From assembly GCA_037447655.1 (NCBI GenBank), contig JBBHKE010001564.1, positions 247,768-311,767 of the forward strand: 64,000 bases of DNA, in the 5' to 3' direction. Positions 34,271-46,100 of this stretch are shown piece by piece (within the stretch, counting starts at the first letter, position 1; each line of letters opens with the position of its first letter). Both the position numbers and the translations under genes were made by a program. The DNA comes from Zygnema cylindricum. Taxonomy: Eukaryota > Streptophyta > Zygnematophyceae > Zygnematales > Zygnemataceae. Below the pieces are notes generated by a model. The model worked only from the letters and a program-made list of their open reading frames with translations. It did not search any database and had not been told where the DNA came from.

Positions 34271-37069
34271 GGGTATGGCCCTATGTATTTGTAACTTAGT
34301 GAATTTACTTTGTATTTTAGCGCAAATCCGACGTACCCGGATTTTAGGTGTCTCTATGTGTTTACTCGAAATTGTTGAAATTTATAGATTTCTAGAGTAC
34401 TTTCTAAGTTTAAATTTGTTTTTATAAAAGGAAAAGGAAAAAGGACGGACAACCTGCCTCCACCTCCGCTCTCTAGCTCCCATACTTGTTGTAGTCACTG
34501 AAGGTAAGAGAGAGAGGTTGATCCATGGCTGCCTTAGTTCAACAAACAGCTATTTTTAGTAGGTTACTAAAAATATACTTGACGGACCAGAGATTTGATC
34601 CCGGGGTACCTGCGGTTCGTCAAGTTGACCGGCAGTGGTTAGCTTTATCCTAATAGACTAGGACCAATGCTAAATGCTATGGTATGTGATAGATATATAT
34701 TTAGTTCGAGTGGATAAAATTCATTTAACTAGAAATGTATACGGCGTACATAGATTTAGTTTATAAAGTACGTCGTACGACGCTAATTCAAAACGGATAC
34801 CACGCATTTTATTTCGATATTGGAACAAATGTCGCGCAAGTATTTATTACGGCTAAGATTGCGTTTCGCATAAAATCCAACGGCGCACATCATCGCCGAA
34901 ATCTCGGAGTGGTCACTTTGGGGTTTTGTGACGTGGCATGACCTGGAGACACGTGGAGAGATGACATTCGGTCATAGGAATTCCGAGGAACGTACGGACG
35001 AGTGAAAAGCGGACACGCGTCCACTTAATAGCCTTGTCGTACATAGGCCGTACAAAAGGTACATCGGCAGTAGTACTTTTGTGTACGATATAGTAATCTG
35101 ATTGGTCCGTACTTCAGTAGATAGGGGTTATTAGAGAGAATCAGGACTTAGAAAATTTTGGTGGGTAGTCACCTCTCCCTTTGAGAGTTTGTACAAATTG
35201 GCATTTTTACTGCCTCATAACTTCTCGGCTGGTTGGCCGTTTTCAGTGATTCTTTTTGCTACGGACTTAGGGGGGTCCAAGCTGCACAGGGGTGCAGTCA
35301 AATTGTCAGTTTGCCTTCTTGGGCAGAAGTGGTCGTGGCTTAAAGTGTGTTAGTTAAATATTATCTAGAGGCTTCCTGTATTCTGTAGTCCAATGGAGGA
35401 CACAGAATTGCAGAAATTGTTACTTAACTCTTTGACGATTTTATACGTCGACAATACCCTTGACGGTTATCACCTGTACACTTTGTATAAAATAAAGGTT
35501 ATTTTAGTATTTTCTAAATTTGAACTTGTAAAGATAAAGTGCAAAAGAGAAGCAAAGGCAGTCTGCCCCTAACTCCTCTCTTCAACTCCCACACTTGTCG
35601 CAGTCACTGAAGGTTGGAGAGGAAGCTAGAGCCATGGTCGCCTATGCTGTCTAGAGAGAGACAGACAGTAGTTTGGTATGTTTACCAAAAAATAACCTGG
35701 CGGACCCATGATTTGATCTTAGTACCAACCGTCTTTCAAAGTTACCATTAGCCGTTAGCTTTATCGTATTAGTATGAGACCACAGTTATAATACATAGAG
35801 TTCGATAAGTATTTATATATGTACACGTAGACTAATTCATTTAACGGAACGAATAGATTTATAGTACATAGAAAATGTTTTAGTATAGTAAGATTCATTG
35901 TAGTTCGCGAAACGAATACCGCGCATTTGTTTCGATGACGAAACAAATACCACGCATTTATTTTTGACGGCTAGAATTGAAAGCCGATTTTGATCGAACA
36001 GTCGCGATAGGTGCGGAGATCGTGGAATAGGCGTTTTAGCGGTTTTTGGTCACCGCCACGTTAAGTGACGCATGGCACGTCCTCATTGTCTCGCGACATC
36101 TCCGGAGAATATGGGAACGAATCCGGATATTGCAAGCGTCGACATTTTGGTCGTGTCGTACGTTGGTCGTACAAAAAGTTCTCTAGCACCTGTACCTTTG
36201 TGTACGACACACCATTCTGATTGATGCCGTACACATAGTGCTTCTGTACAAAAGGTCAACTTTGAGCCTCTATAACTTACCGCTCAGGGTAGAAATTTCA
36301 GAGATTCTTTTTGCTATCGACTCAGGGGAGTCTGTTTTCACAAGGGAGAAAGTGGTCAAAGTTTTTTTCTACCAGGGTGGCAGTTATTCTTGTCGAAACA
36401 CAAAGGGCTAAGGGTTATCATAGAGGGTTCGTGTGAGCTGCCATTTTGAGGACCTACGGAGGTCTCATAATTCCACAATTTGTCTTTGCATCACCGTATT
36501 TTTTCAAAAAAAAATGAAGCGTCGTAAGACACATCGTAATTTTTAAACAATTTGGCATGTCGTATGTCATTGCGTGATATTGCAGACGTACATCCTTGCA
36601 GCCATGGCTGTACGACATGCCTTTGTGTAAACCTCTCATGTTTGGCCGCCATGACTTCGCAAATTTTTCAGCTTTGCATGAAATGACACTGTAGCCTCGA
36701 GACCCCTGCAAAAAAAAACAGTACAAGGTGCATGGGGACAAAAACGAACAACCCTGTATTTTTTTTCAGTTGTCAAAAACTTTTGAAAATTTTCACACGT
36801 AGAATATGTTTTCCTATTTGTGTAAACAATTCTACTTTGCTTAAAACACACTGCTGATGTGGTTTATGACAAGTTTGAAGATGACGTGACAGTGGGTCGA
36901 AAAAACGCGAGACAATAAATTTTCGTACATCCTAAGTTCGTGAATGACCCAAATTGTACCCTACAAAATTGCGATTTCTTTGTACGGTTTCAACTTAGGT
37001 AGTACGACGCTAAGTTTGAAAAAAAAACGACAACAAAAAACCCAAACTTAGCCACATGGGGCCATACCC
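34271..37069. mobile_element. 2.8-kb PIF/Harbinger-like element carrying two modules in tandem
   Basis: Ends GGGTATGGCCC (34271) and GGGCCATACCC (ending 37069) are an 11-bp perfect TIR flanked by TTA on both sides (34268-34270 and 37070-37072). Both subterminal regions match those of 10767-12540 in inverted order, so the element lies on the minus strand relative to it. Inside are two modules on the minus strand: copy E (about 36475-35430) and copy D (about 35430-34372). Each has paired hairpins (E 36332-36319 region; D 35297-35262), a tRNA-like block (E 35770-35690; D 34660-34575) and the long hairpin (E 35640-35560; D 34530-34450). No transposase is encoded. The extra module explains the size difference from 1774 bp. 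Confidence 0.75.
35262..35298 (+). other. paired AGGG-loop hairpins (module copy D)
   Basis: GGACTT-AGGG-GGGTCC then CTGCAC-AGGG-GTGCAG, preceded by TCAGTGATTCTTTTTGCTAC. The first stem keeps pairing through T-G wobbles at positions where copy F has C-G. Confidence 0.65.
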
Positions 37070-37611
37070 TTAGCCATAAAGTTAAAAAGAGCTCGGCAGC
37101 CCTACACAATCTCATTATTTTTTTCAGTAACACACTAAAATGTTTCAATTTTTAACGGCCATTGGTCGGAATACTGACTTATCATGTGGCGGGTTGCATT
37201 TAGACGTTGTCGACTTTTGGTCCACTAAAGGAGTGATTCTGTGGTTGTCCTATTTCTGTACGGCGCACAGTCATGAAAAGGATCCTTAATAATGGGTCGA
37301 TCGTTATAGAGACTTATCAAGTTTACCTCACTGCCCATCGGTATTACTGTTAATAATACTAATTCGTTCGGGACTTTTTTTATCAAAAAATCATAAAACA
37401 GTTTTAAAAATTAAAAGTAGTTCACCGAGTGGACTATATCTGCCATGTCCCCTTACACTAAGGCACCAAGCTATTATTATATTTTTTTTTCTATTGTACG
37501 TTCTAATTTCGCACAAACCATAGATAAATCCTTAATGTTGATAGATGGCAGTGTGGTGACTCGTGTCGCTGTAAAACTTGCGAAATTATCAGCACCAGGT
37601 GCGAGGTTTAA

Positions 37612-38160
37612 GGGTATGTTCCCATGTAGCCAAAACTTACGGTGTAGTAACATTTGACGAAAATTGAGGTAAATTACAAAATTTTGTACCTAACCGTACT
37701 TAACCATACTATTTTTCTGTAAGTTTTTTGAAAACAACATTATAAAAGATATGATATTGATTCTTTAAGGGTGCGGGAAAAAACGTGGACCGTCTGATTA
37801 CACTTTGGCTTTCATCCGTGAAGAAATCTTCCTATCCGCCTATGTAATGGTACACCCACCTCACCGAGGTGGGTTTACCATCACAGAACGCGTAGAATCG
37901 CTACACTTGGACGATAGACAAATGCGACGATGGACTACTATTAAAATTGTATTTAGCCAGACATTGGATAGAGTGAGCGTTTGCTTATAAAACTCAAAAT
38001 CGGACGATAAAATTTGTTGCCCAAAAGGTTGGAGAATCTTGCCGAATCTCAAGTAAACATGTTTTGTAAAAATAAAAAAAAATAACGGTACAGCCTGGTA
38101 CTAAAAGGTATGTTTTTTTTCAGTAATCAAACTCACTTTTAGCTTGATGGAGCCCCACCC
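37612..38160. mobile_element. fold-back PIF-like element with central palindrome
   Basis: Starts GGGTATGTTCCC after TAA and ends GGAGCCCCACCC before TTA; 549 bp. Left arm (37612-37800) and right arm (38000-38160) are partly inverted copies, with a palindrome at 37845-37883 between them. Closely related to 15255-15560. Target duplications are imperfect, so the exact ends are uncertain. Confidence 0.55.
37845..37883. repeat. 18-bp arm inverted repeat
   Basis: TAATGGTACACCCACCTC-ACC-GAGGTGGGTTTACCATCA, with two mismatches. Homologous to the perfect one at 15456-15502. Confidence 0.8.
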
Positions 38161-38844
38161 TTAGATTTTGTTAAGAGCCTCCAAGATTCCAAGAGTATAC
38201 ATTGACTGTTCAATGTTTATTGTTTCATCATCCCCAAAGCAGTCGCTCCATCCAGCCAATAGATGACCACCAACCTCCACCCCCTCAAAGTGGACAGTAG
38301 CCACCTACAAGCTGTGTACAATAAATACACATGGATAATAAATATTGGTGCAGCTTCTAATGACTCCTTTACACGTTTCAAAGACCATGTGACTTCGGAG
38401 CAGGTGGATGCAAAAATCGACCAAAAAATCTTTGCTGGTGGTTATCCTTGTCACGCTCCCTTTGCCTTCCGTCGACCTTCGTCGTTGCTTGAGATTTCGC
38501 GTTTTAAACTAATACAAATTATATTAAACTATGACAGATTATACAATAATAAACCATATAATTACACATAGGGAATTCATCATGACAGTGATTGTTAAGG
38601 TTGCGCACAGTCACTTACGTCACTTTGTCAAAAATTGTATGTTTGAAGTACATATTGGTACAAATAAAGTAGCGTTGAGTACAAATTTGACGATCAATCG
38701 GTTTGACAACTTTGACTTTCAAAATATTTTTTCAACCGCTTAAAGTTTTGCCGCGTTTGCGGACATCAACCTTCATAATAAAATTAGCAATTCACACGGC
38801 CGGCGAGCGTTTACGGTAACAAAATTGCGGCAACCACTGCAATC
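38161..38844. other. no gene recognised
   Basis: A 102-codon open frame from 38263 has no convincing family match (see rejected items). No repeat identified. Confidence 0.35.
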
Positions 38845-39850
38845 CTGTGTCCTCCATTTGGACCAAGAATGAGGAAGCCTCTAGGAAGTTTTTGACTAAC
38901 CCACTTTCAACAAGAGCAACTGCTACCCTAGCAGATAAATAGATAACCACACTGCACCCCTGTGCAGTCTGGACTCCCCTGAGTTCACAACAAAAAGAAT
39001 CACTGAAAACGCCTTACCAGACGATTAATTATCAAGCGGCAAAGATGCCAATGTTTATACAAGCTTGTTGGGAGAGAGGCGGCTACCTCGTTAATCCACT
39101 AAGTCCCAAACCCTCTCACAACCCCTATCTACTGAAGTACGGGACCAATCAGAAGACTGTATAGTACAGAAAAGTACCATGGCTGGTGTACTTTCTTTAC
39201 GGCCTGTGTACAACAAGGCCATGGAGTGAACGCCTGTCTCCTCCGGACTTGTCCTCACGCTCCCCGGGATTCCGGCTTCTCAATGGCATATAGCCACGTG
39301 TCCCCAGGTTATGTTACATCCGTAAACCGCCAAAGCGGCCATTCCAGGATATCGGAGATGATGAGAGCCGTTGGATCTAAGTCGGCTTTAATTCCCAGCC
39401 GTTCAAAATAAATGTCAGGTACATTTGTTTCGTGCGCACTTAATTTCCCAACTAGTTTCTATGTATCCTATTTCTAATTCCGTTAATCGGATTAGTCGTC
39501 TATCTATTGTTTGAATAGCTATCGAACCCTATGTATCCTAACAGACTACTATGACAGACTGGTAAGGGTTGACCGCTATGCCTCGCCCTACCGGTCAGAG
39601 GTTCGAGTCCTGCCGGACTCAACCTTTTTGGTTGACACTGACTTAGGTCACTCTTAAGCCCTGCCTATGGAGCTAAGGCAACCATGGCTCCACCGCCCTC
39701 TCTCTCCTTCAGTGACTACAACAAGTATGGGGGTCAGAGAGAGAAGGTGGAGGCAAGCTGCCTCTACTTTTCTTTTCCTTCTTATTTTAATTAAGACCTA
39801 GAAAACACCTCTCCTAAATCTAGTGATTTCAACAACCACATGTAAATAAA
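38845..39850 (+). mobile_element. structured repeat module, copy B
   Basis: On the minus strand the paired hairpins read GAACTC-AGGG-GAGTCC and ACTGCAC-AGGG-GTGCAGT (39006-38949). Downstream on the plus strand lie a tRNA-like block with a perfect B-box, GGTTCGAGTCC (39548-39622), and the long hairpin with outer stem CTCCACC/GGTGGAG (39685-39760). It begins CTGCAATCCTGTGTCCTCC like copy D. No GGGT terminus was found; the right side runs into a Ty3 fragment. Confidence 0.7.
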
Positions 39851-39904
39851 AGTGTTGCAAACAGTCAGATTTTGTCTTTACGTGAGCTTTACAGTGAGAG
39901 CACT

Positions 39905-41366
39905 TAGCCGCAAAATTCCTACTGTCATAAGGGAAAAGCCTTTACATGTTCAAGTGGCAAATGGTAATAAGTCCACATTAGACTTACAAACTGACACGAT
40001 AGAAGTTGATATCTGGGGTCATAAAATAAAAGTTTTGTGTGAAATAATGAATTTGGGAAGTGAAGAACTAATTCTGGGAAAGCATTGGTTAACTTAACAC
40101 AATCCTCAAATTAATTGGGAAATTAACACCTTGAAAGTGCAGTCTGAAAACGGTTGGAAGGTTTTACAAGCATTATCTCCTAAGAAATTGCATAGGAATC
40201 AAATAAATAACATAACCAGATTGGGAGTGGAAGGTTTGATATCTGCTTAACAATTTAAAAATCACTTAAAAGATAAAACAAATCATGCTTTCTTGTTATT
40301 AGTATCTGAGGCAGTTACTGATGAAAGGGGGGAAGAAAACACTAACATTGATGTCATCTTTAAATCAGACACCACTAAAACACTCGAAAACAAAAATCTG
40401 AATTTGTAACTGACATTAATACATCTGAAAATGCTGTTAAAGATTTGATTTTTGAATTTCAAGATGTTTTTCCAAGTGATTTACCCTCAAGAAGGCCACC
40501 TTCTCGAGATGTGGAACATGTTGTTAACCTTGAACCTGGATGCAACCCTCTTGTCACACGAATTTATAAGCACAATTTCTTTGAGAAGGAGGAATTAAAG
40601 AAACAAATCAAGGAACTCTTACAAAAACGACATATTTAGCCCAGCAAATCACTGTAGGGAGCACTAGTTCTCTTCGTCAAAAAAAAGGACGAAACGTTGA
40701 GAATGTGTGTCGATTATCGTAATGTGAACAAGATTACGGTGAAGGATAAGTATCCGTTACCTTTAATTTTTTATTTGATAGATCATTCAAAACGTGCTAA
40801 AGTATTTTCGTTGATTGACCTGCATATTGGCTTTAATCAGGTGCCAATTAGAATTCAAGATGTTGATAAAACTGCTTTGAGTACTAGGGTGGGTCATTTC
40901 GAATGGATAGTGATGCCATTCGGCTAAACGAATGCACCGCCTACTTACCAAAGATTAATGAACCAAACCTTTTCAGATTACATAGATGAGTTTGTCCAAG
41001 TGTTTATAGATGATATTTTAGTTTACAGTGAATCTAAAGAACAACATATAATTCATTTAAAAAAAGTGTTCGAAAGGTTAAGAGAAAGAAAATTATATTG
41101 AAAATTGTCAAAATCCAGCTTTCTTAAAAGTGAACAATTATTTTTGGGACACATAGTTAGTGGGGAAGGTGTTAAAACAGATCCATCCAAAATTTTAGCA
41201 ATGCAAAATTGGAAACAACCTACTAATGTCACAGAAGTTAGATCATTTTTGGGATTGGCCACTTATTACAGGAAATTTATGAGGAACTTTAGTGTGATCG
41301 CCGCACCTTTGACGGTTTTACTTCGAAGGAGGAGTTTGTGTGAGGAGCTGATCAAGAGGGAGCATT
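39905..41366 (+). pseudogene. Ty3/chromovirus pol fragment (protease end to reverse transcriptase)
   Basis: Same family as the full element at 55834-63766. It begins inside the protease C-terminal part (RKIPTVIREKPLHVQV), passes through the connector and enters the reverse transcriptase: [28 protein letters not shown], then FVQVFIDDILVYS, in which the catalytic DD pair is intact. It ends with RSFLGLATYYRKFMRNFS at the assembly gap. At least five in-frame stops or frameshifts (for example after GKHWLT, RHI, VMPFG and RKLY) make it dead. No LTR adjoins, so the 5' part was lost by truncation and the rest is cut by the gap. Confidence 0.85.
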
Positions 41367-41376
41367 NNNNNNNNNN
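41367..41376. other. assembly gap (10 N)
   Basis: Ten N bases. The left side is Ty3 pol; the right side is unrelated A-rich DNA. Ten is likely a placeholder, so the real distance is unknown and the join may be wrong. Confidence 0.98.
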
Positions 41377-41906
41377 CAAAAAAAATAATAAAAATATTTG
41401 ACACTAATAAAAAAATTTGTTAGGATTATTTTAAAAAAAAAAAATGAGAAAAAAAAAAAAAACTAAAATGCACGGATGAAAAATTGTAATGTATAAATGT
41501 ACGGATTCTGAGGAAAGAAACAAAAACTCACAGGGAATCGCTATAATCATTTATAAACACTAATTTTAACAAAAAATCTTTTCATTTCTTTTTTTTCCTT
41601 TTCTTTTTTTTTGTTGTTTTATCGTCAATTTTGTCTTTACTCTTCACAGTCATCCCTAACCATATCAAAAAACAAATTATGAACATAAAAGTACACTGAT
41701 TGCTATAATCGTTAAAAAAACTAATCAGTTTGTAGGTTTGTATTTCCCTCTTTGAAGACAAAATAGTGTTTTTTATGCTATTAGTTCCGTTTTTCCACCT
41801 CAAAGTCATCCACCGTCTCCCTCTCACCAATCCACTCCCTCTTCCCCCATCTCCCCTTCCGTCTCCCACTCTTACCTCTCTCAGCAAGTTAGGTTTCTTC
41901 TCCTTG

Positions 41907-41948
<42 letters not shown>

Positions 41949-42136
41949 ATTCGTGCCAAAAGTGTTCGCAATTTTGTACTAAAGTACAAATCTAACGGTG
42001 TTGATACGGGAAAGAGCATTCATATTTGGTTCCTAGTAGTAAAGACGAGGAAATGACAGGTTGTTCTCACATGTTCAAACGTCGACTATGTGAACAAGGG
42101 CTATAACAACTACACCTTGGGAATCTGTTTCCAAAT
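41377..42136. other. no gene; CA microsatellite
   Basis: A-rich and T-rich DNA with a (CA)n tract at about 41908-41947. Nothing else recognised. Confidence 0.5.
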
Positions 42137-42445
42137 TACACCGTGACTCGCTATTACTATAAAGGAAGTATTAGAGCAATCGAATTAACTCTCTTTGGGC
42201 TCAAGGGCCTAATGCCAAGAAAAAGTAACCCTAATTTATACTACTAACTGTAATTTGGATACACATCCCATTTTGTAGTTGATATAATTCTTGGTCATAC
42301 ATTTTCCCCCTTCTTTTTTACAAGGAATTAAATGTGAGTGCACTTTCCCGTGACGACGCCTTTATTTCAATTTTTTTTTTTTGTACTTTAGTGCAAAAAT
42401 AACTACCTGTAAGTTGAGGATTGACAAATTTTATACACCATGCTG
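42137..42445. mobile_element. partial CACC-family element
   Basis: Starts TACACCGTGACTCGCTATTA and is collinear with 25042-25190. A clear right terminus is missing. Confidence 0.45.
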
Positions 42446-42560
42446 TTTGATGTTTGTCTAAATTAGTATTTTTATTTCTATCCTAGGTTCAAGGGTAAAA
42501 ATTTAGGGGCGTGGAAATAATTTTATGAACACCATAAGCGTTTCACTTTGTACTAGCTTA

Positions 42561-42900
42561 GGGTATGTGCCCATGTGTTAAAGTGTTGTGTTTTTTCTGT
42601 CGTTTTCCTTCAAAATTCAGTCCCTAACTAGAAAATTGTTTGCCGTACCCAAAAAATGCTTTTACCACATTACAATGAACGTCATCTTGATACTTTGAAT
42701 GTATTCCGTGTTTGTTGTCTTATGTAGTTATTTTGACGTGTTCATCTTTTCGACCCCGGGGTACGTGGATCCAACTCATTAAAAACTTTGTGGGAAATCT
42801 CCTCGCGAGGTGGTTTTAGTTAGTTAAAGCGTCACTCAAACTACGAAAGAAATAAATTCCACGCAGGCGCCACACGAGTGGGAAATTTTTAGCACGATGG
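42561..42900. mobile_element. left end of a PIF-like element
   Basis: GGGTATGTGCCCATGTG after TTA (42558-42560), then TTTTTTCTGTCGTTTTCC and a TTTTCGACCC block, as in the left ends at 10767 and 37069 (reverse). It ends in an imperfect palindrome around CCTCGCGAGG (42795-42816). No module or right end attached. Confidence 0.5.
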
Positions 42901-43129
42901 AGAGTACTCGCTATTTTTTTCCTTGCCCGTCGCACTCATGAATATTAAAAAAAGTTTAGGGGTCTCGAGCCTCCACTTTCATTCATGGATGCTTTGCAAG
43001 AGTTTACGCCGTCATCACCTTTCCCTCTCCCTCTCACACTATTGGTTTCATCTCACACTTTTCAGAATGAAACACAACAATAATGGTATGACTGGATATC
43101 AAATAACATCGAGCCCTAAAATGTAACGC

Positions 43130-46100
43130 ATGTCGGCAAGGTCTGTTACCTTAAAATAAAGGCGCAGGTAAGCCTTCAATTCATTGATTTTCTGCAGACT
43201 ATCGCACGTCATCAAAAATCTTCCACATAAATAGAGAAGATTACCTAGTCTTGTCCTTCCCCCTTAATGTAAACGCCCGATCTCAAGTAGTTCGTAAAAA
43301 ACCAATATTGGTTAACACGGAATGCAACTGTAGATCCCAAGTACGAGGTGTCTGCTTCAACCCGTTTAGAGATTTCCGCAGGCGCCATACCATTCTTTCC
43401 TTCGAGGCAACTCCCTCACGAATCTTCATATATATGTCTTTTTCAAGTTCTCTATTTAAGAACGCGGTCTCAACATCCATCTGGTGGATGTGTTTCCTTC
43501 CAGGTGTCGCAATCGCCACAATTATCCATAAAGAGTCAAACTTTACGACACACGCATACGTCTCCGTATAAAAAACCCCTTGTTGTTGAAATCCGTTACA
43601 TACGAATCTAGCGTTACAATTAATTAACTAATCGAGAAGCTTTAGTTTTTGTTTTAAAGACCCGCTTCGCGTCGATCGCCTTTTTCCCCTCTTGTGAGTC
43701 AACTTGCTCAAATGTTCAATTTTTTAGAGTGGACTTATAATTCCTTTTCCAAGTGGGCTGACATTTAGACTCCCAATCATCTAATTTTTTTGGCTTTAGA
43801 ATTAGATCGGGGGTCACAAGTGGAGTTCTCACGTAGTGATTGCTAGAGGAGAAAATCCTCCTCAGTCGCCGAAATGAAGTAATGTGAATTCTTAACATTT
43901 TCTCCTTTTGGGTCGAAAGATAATCTAGCCGGTTTTCTCCCATTTGATTCCCGTGTAATTCTTCTTAAGTTTCCATCCAATACTTTGTTTTTATCCAATT
44001 TGATTTGACTTGACGAGATTTATTTTGAATTTCTGGAATTTCGAGATTAGGATGACATTCCGGAATTGAATGTCGTGATTCAATGTCAATGTTTTTAATG
44101 TCTTCTTCAATGTCCAGTTTTCATTTCCCCCTCTTGAAGTTGACAGCCGAATCAGGCTCAATATCAACATTGGACTCCTCAATGTCTTGGAAACGGGAAA
44201 TTTCAGCTTCATAATGGAAATCCAAATTCCACCGTAATTTTGGCGATCCTTCGATTACAAATTTTAAGTCTTCGTAGAAATTTACATTTCGAGATTCAAT
44301 AATTTTATGCCGAGCCGGGTCATATACGCAATAAAGATTTCCTTGCGAACTATATCCTACAAAAATTTCCGACCAACTTCTTGATGAAAATTTCCCTCGC
44401 CGATTTTGTGATTCTACATACACGGTAGCACAACATCCCCAAATCCGCAAGTGGGTAAAGTTTGTTTTCGGCCGTACCACAACTCATGAGGCGTTTTATC
44501 GCCCGAAATGGACGTAAGTGGTCAATTACATATATAGTTTGCAGTTAAGAGTGCATCTCCCCAAAGTGACATAGATCGGCCGAATGCACGCACCATTGCG
44601 CGGACCATTTCTTGGAGAGTGTTCGATTTTTGCTTTCAGCCACTCCGTTTGATTCCGGGGAGTAAGGTGCGACAAATTGATGTTTTATTCCCCATTCTCA
44701 ACAATATCTATCAAATGAATTAAATTCCCCGCCATTATCCGATTGAATGGACTTCAATTTCTGCTCACATTGTCAATCGCCATGACATGCCTGTCCTTAA
44801 GCCTCTCTAATGCGTCAGATTTTTGTTTTAAAAGAATCACCCATGAAAACCGAAGTAATCATCGACAAAGACCATGATGTAGCGATTTCCTCCGATACTT
44901 TCCGGTTTTACATATCCACAAATCGACGTGGGTTAATTCGAGAGGATGCGAGGTCCGAAACTTTTTACCTTTCGGAATGAGGTTTCTGATTTTGCTTCCG
45001 TTGACTACAACATTCGCATCCATTAAATTTTTCTCCCGAGGCCAAATCCAAGCCTCTCGCACAACTGGTTTTATCATTCGCCTTAGGCTCCTCTCGAATG
45101 TGTGGCACATCTGGTGGTGCCAAGTCTCCCTTAAACTCTGAAATCTGATTGAGAATAATATCCGCATGCGAATCAATCTTAAGCCGCCGCTAAACTAGTC
45201 AGCTATGCATATTCTCCGTGACTTCCCCCTCACAAATGACAACTCCTTTTTTATTGACAATGCAAATTGTTGAATCCCCAAGCCCATATACGCTGCCACC
45301 TCCATGTTGAATCTGTGGGACACTTAATAGATTAACTGACCGTCGGGAATATAAAGTACATCCACCAAACGGGTTGGGGTGACGCATTTTCTCCCTACGA
45401 AATTAAATGTGGGAAGGTCTAAATGGACAATTCCCACGTTGGTGGCAAAGATAATATGTCGACTTACAACAGTGATCTTTTTGGAATTGTCACCTGCCAC
45501 AAGTCGTCAAGGAGTGTCACGTTTGTGCAAGCATGATGTGACGCCCCCGTATCAATCTCCCTCTCTTTCTTTGAATATCCATTTTTTGATGATGAATCAA
45601 CCGAGAGTTGAGAAAAGAAAATGTTAGAGCGTCTGCTCCCTGTTCCTCTCCATATCCACCATCTCCGAAGAAATGTCTTGGCCACCAAAACAGCCACCGC
45701 CACGGCCTCCAAAACGTCCTCCTCCTCGACAGCCTATGCGACCTCCACCACGACCGCCATTATATCCTCCTCTTCCACCTTCACCTTCGCTTTCAGATTT
45801 TGCATAACATTACAAGCTTAAGTGATCCCACTTGCCGCAAAAATAACATCGTCGTTCCTTGTCGGGACATGACACCACGAATTGTTCAAGCTTGTTCCAT
45901 TGAAGACATGCAACAAAATTCAGATCGAGGGCGAAGGATACGGCTTCGGATTTCCTCCTTTTGCTTGTCCCCTTCCTCTACCTCTCGGGTTGGCGCCCTT
46001 TCCTCCTCTTCCGCCACCACGCAAGTAAAATAGATTGTTGGAGTTAGGGACGATGGCGTTTAGAGTACTGGAGGAAAGAGTACTCTGAGAAGAGCTCACT

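Noticed and set aside
34735-34941. 68-codon frame inside the 2.8-kb element as a possible gene
   Set aside because: Not conserved in the sister modules; it lies in non-coding repeat sequence.
38263-38571. 102-codon frame with TWIINIGAASNDS, faintly like a copia protease (WIIDSGA)
   Set aside because: The catalytic DSG/DTG is absent, no adjoining copia domain exists and the similarity is too short to support.
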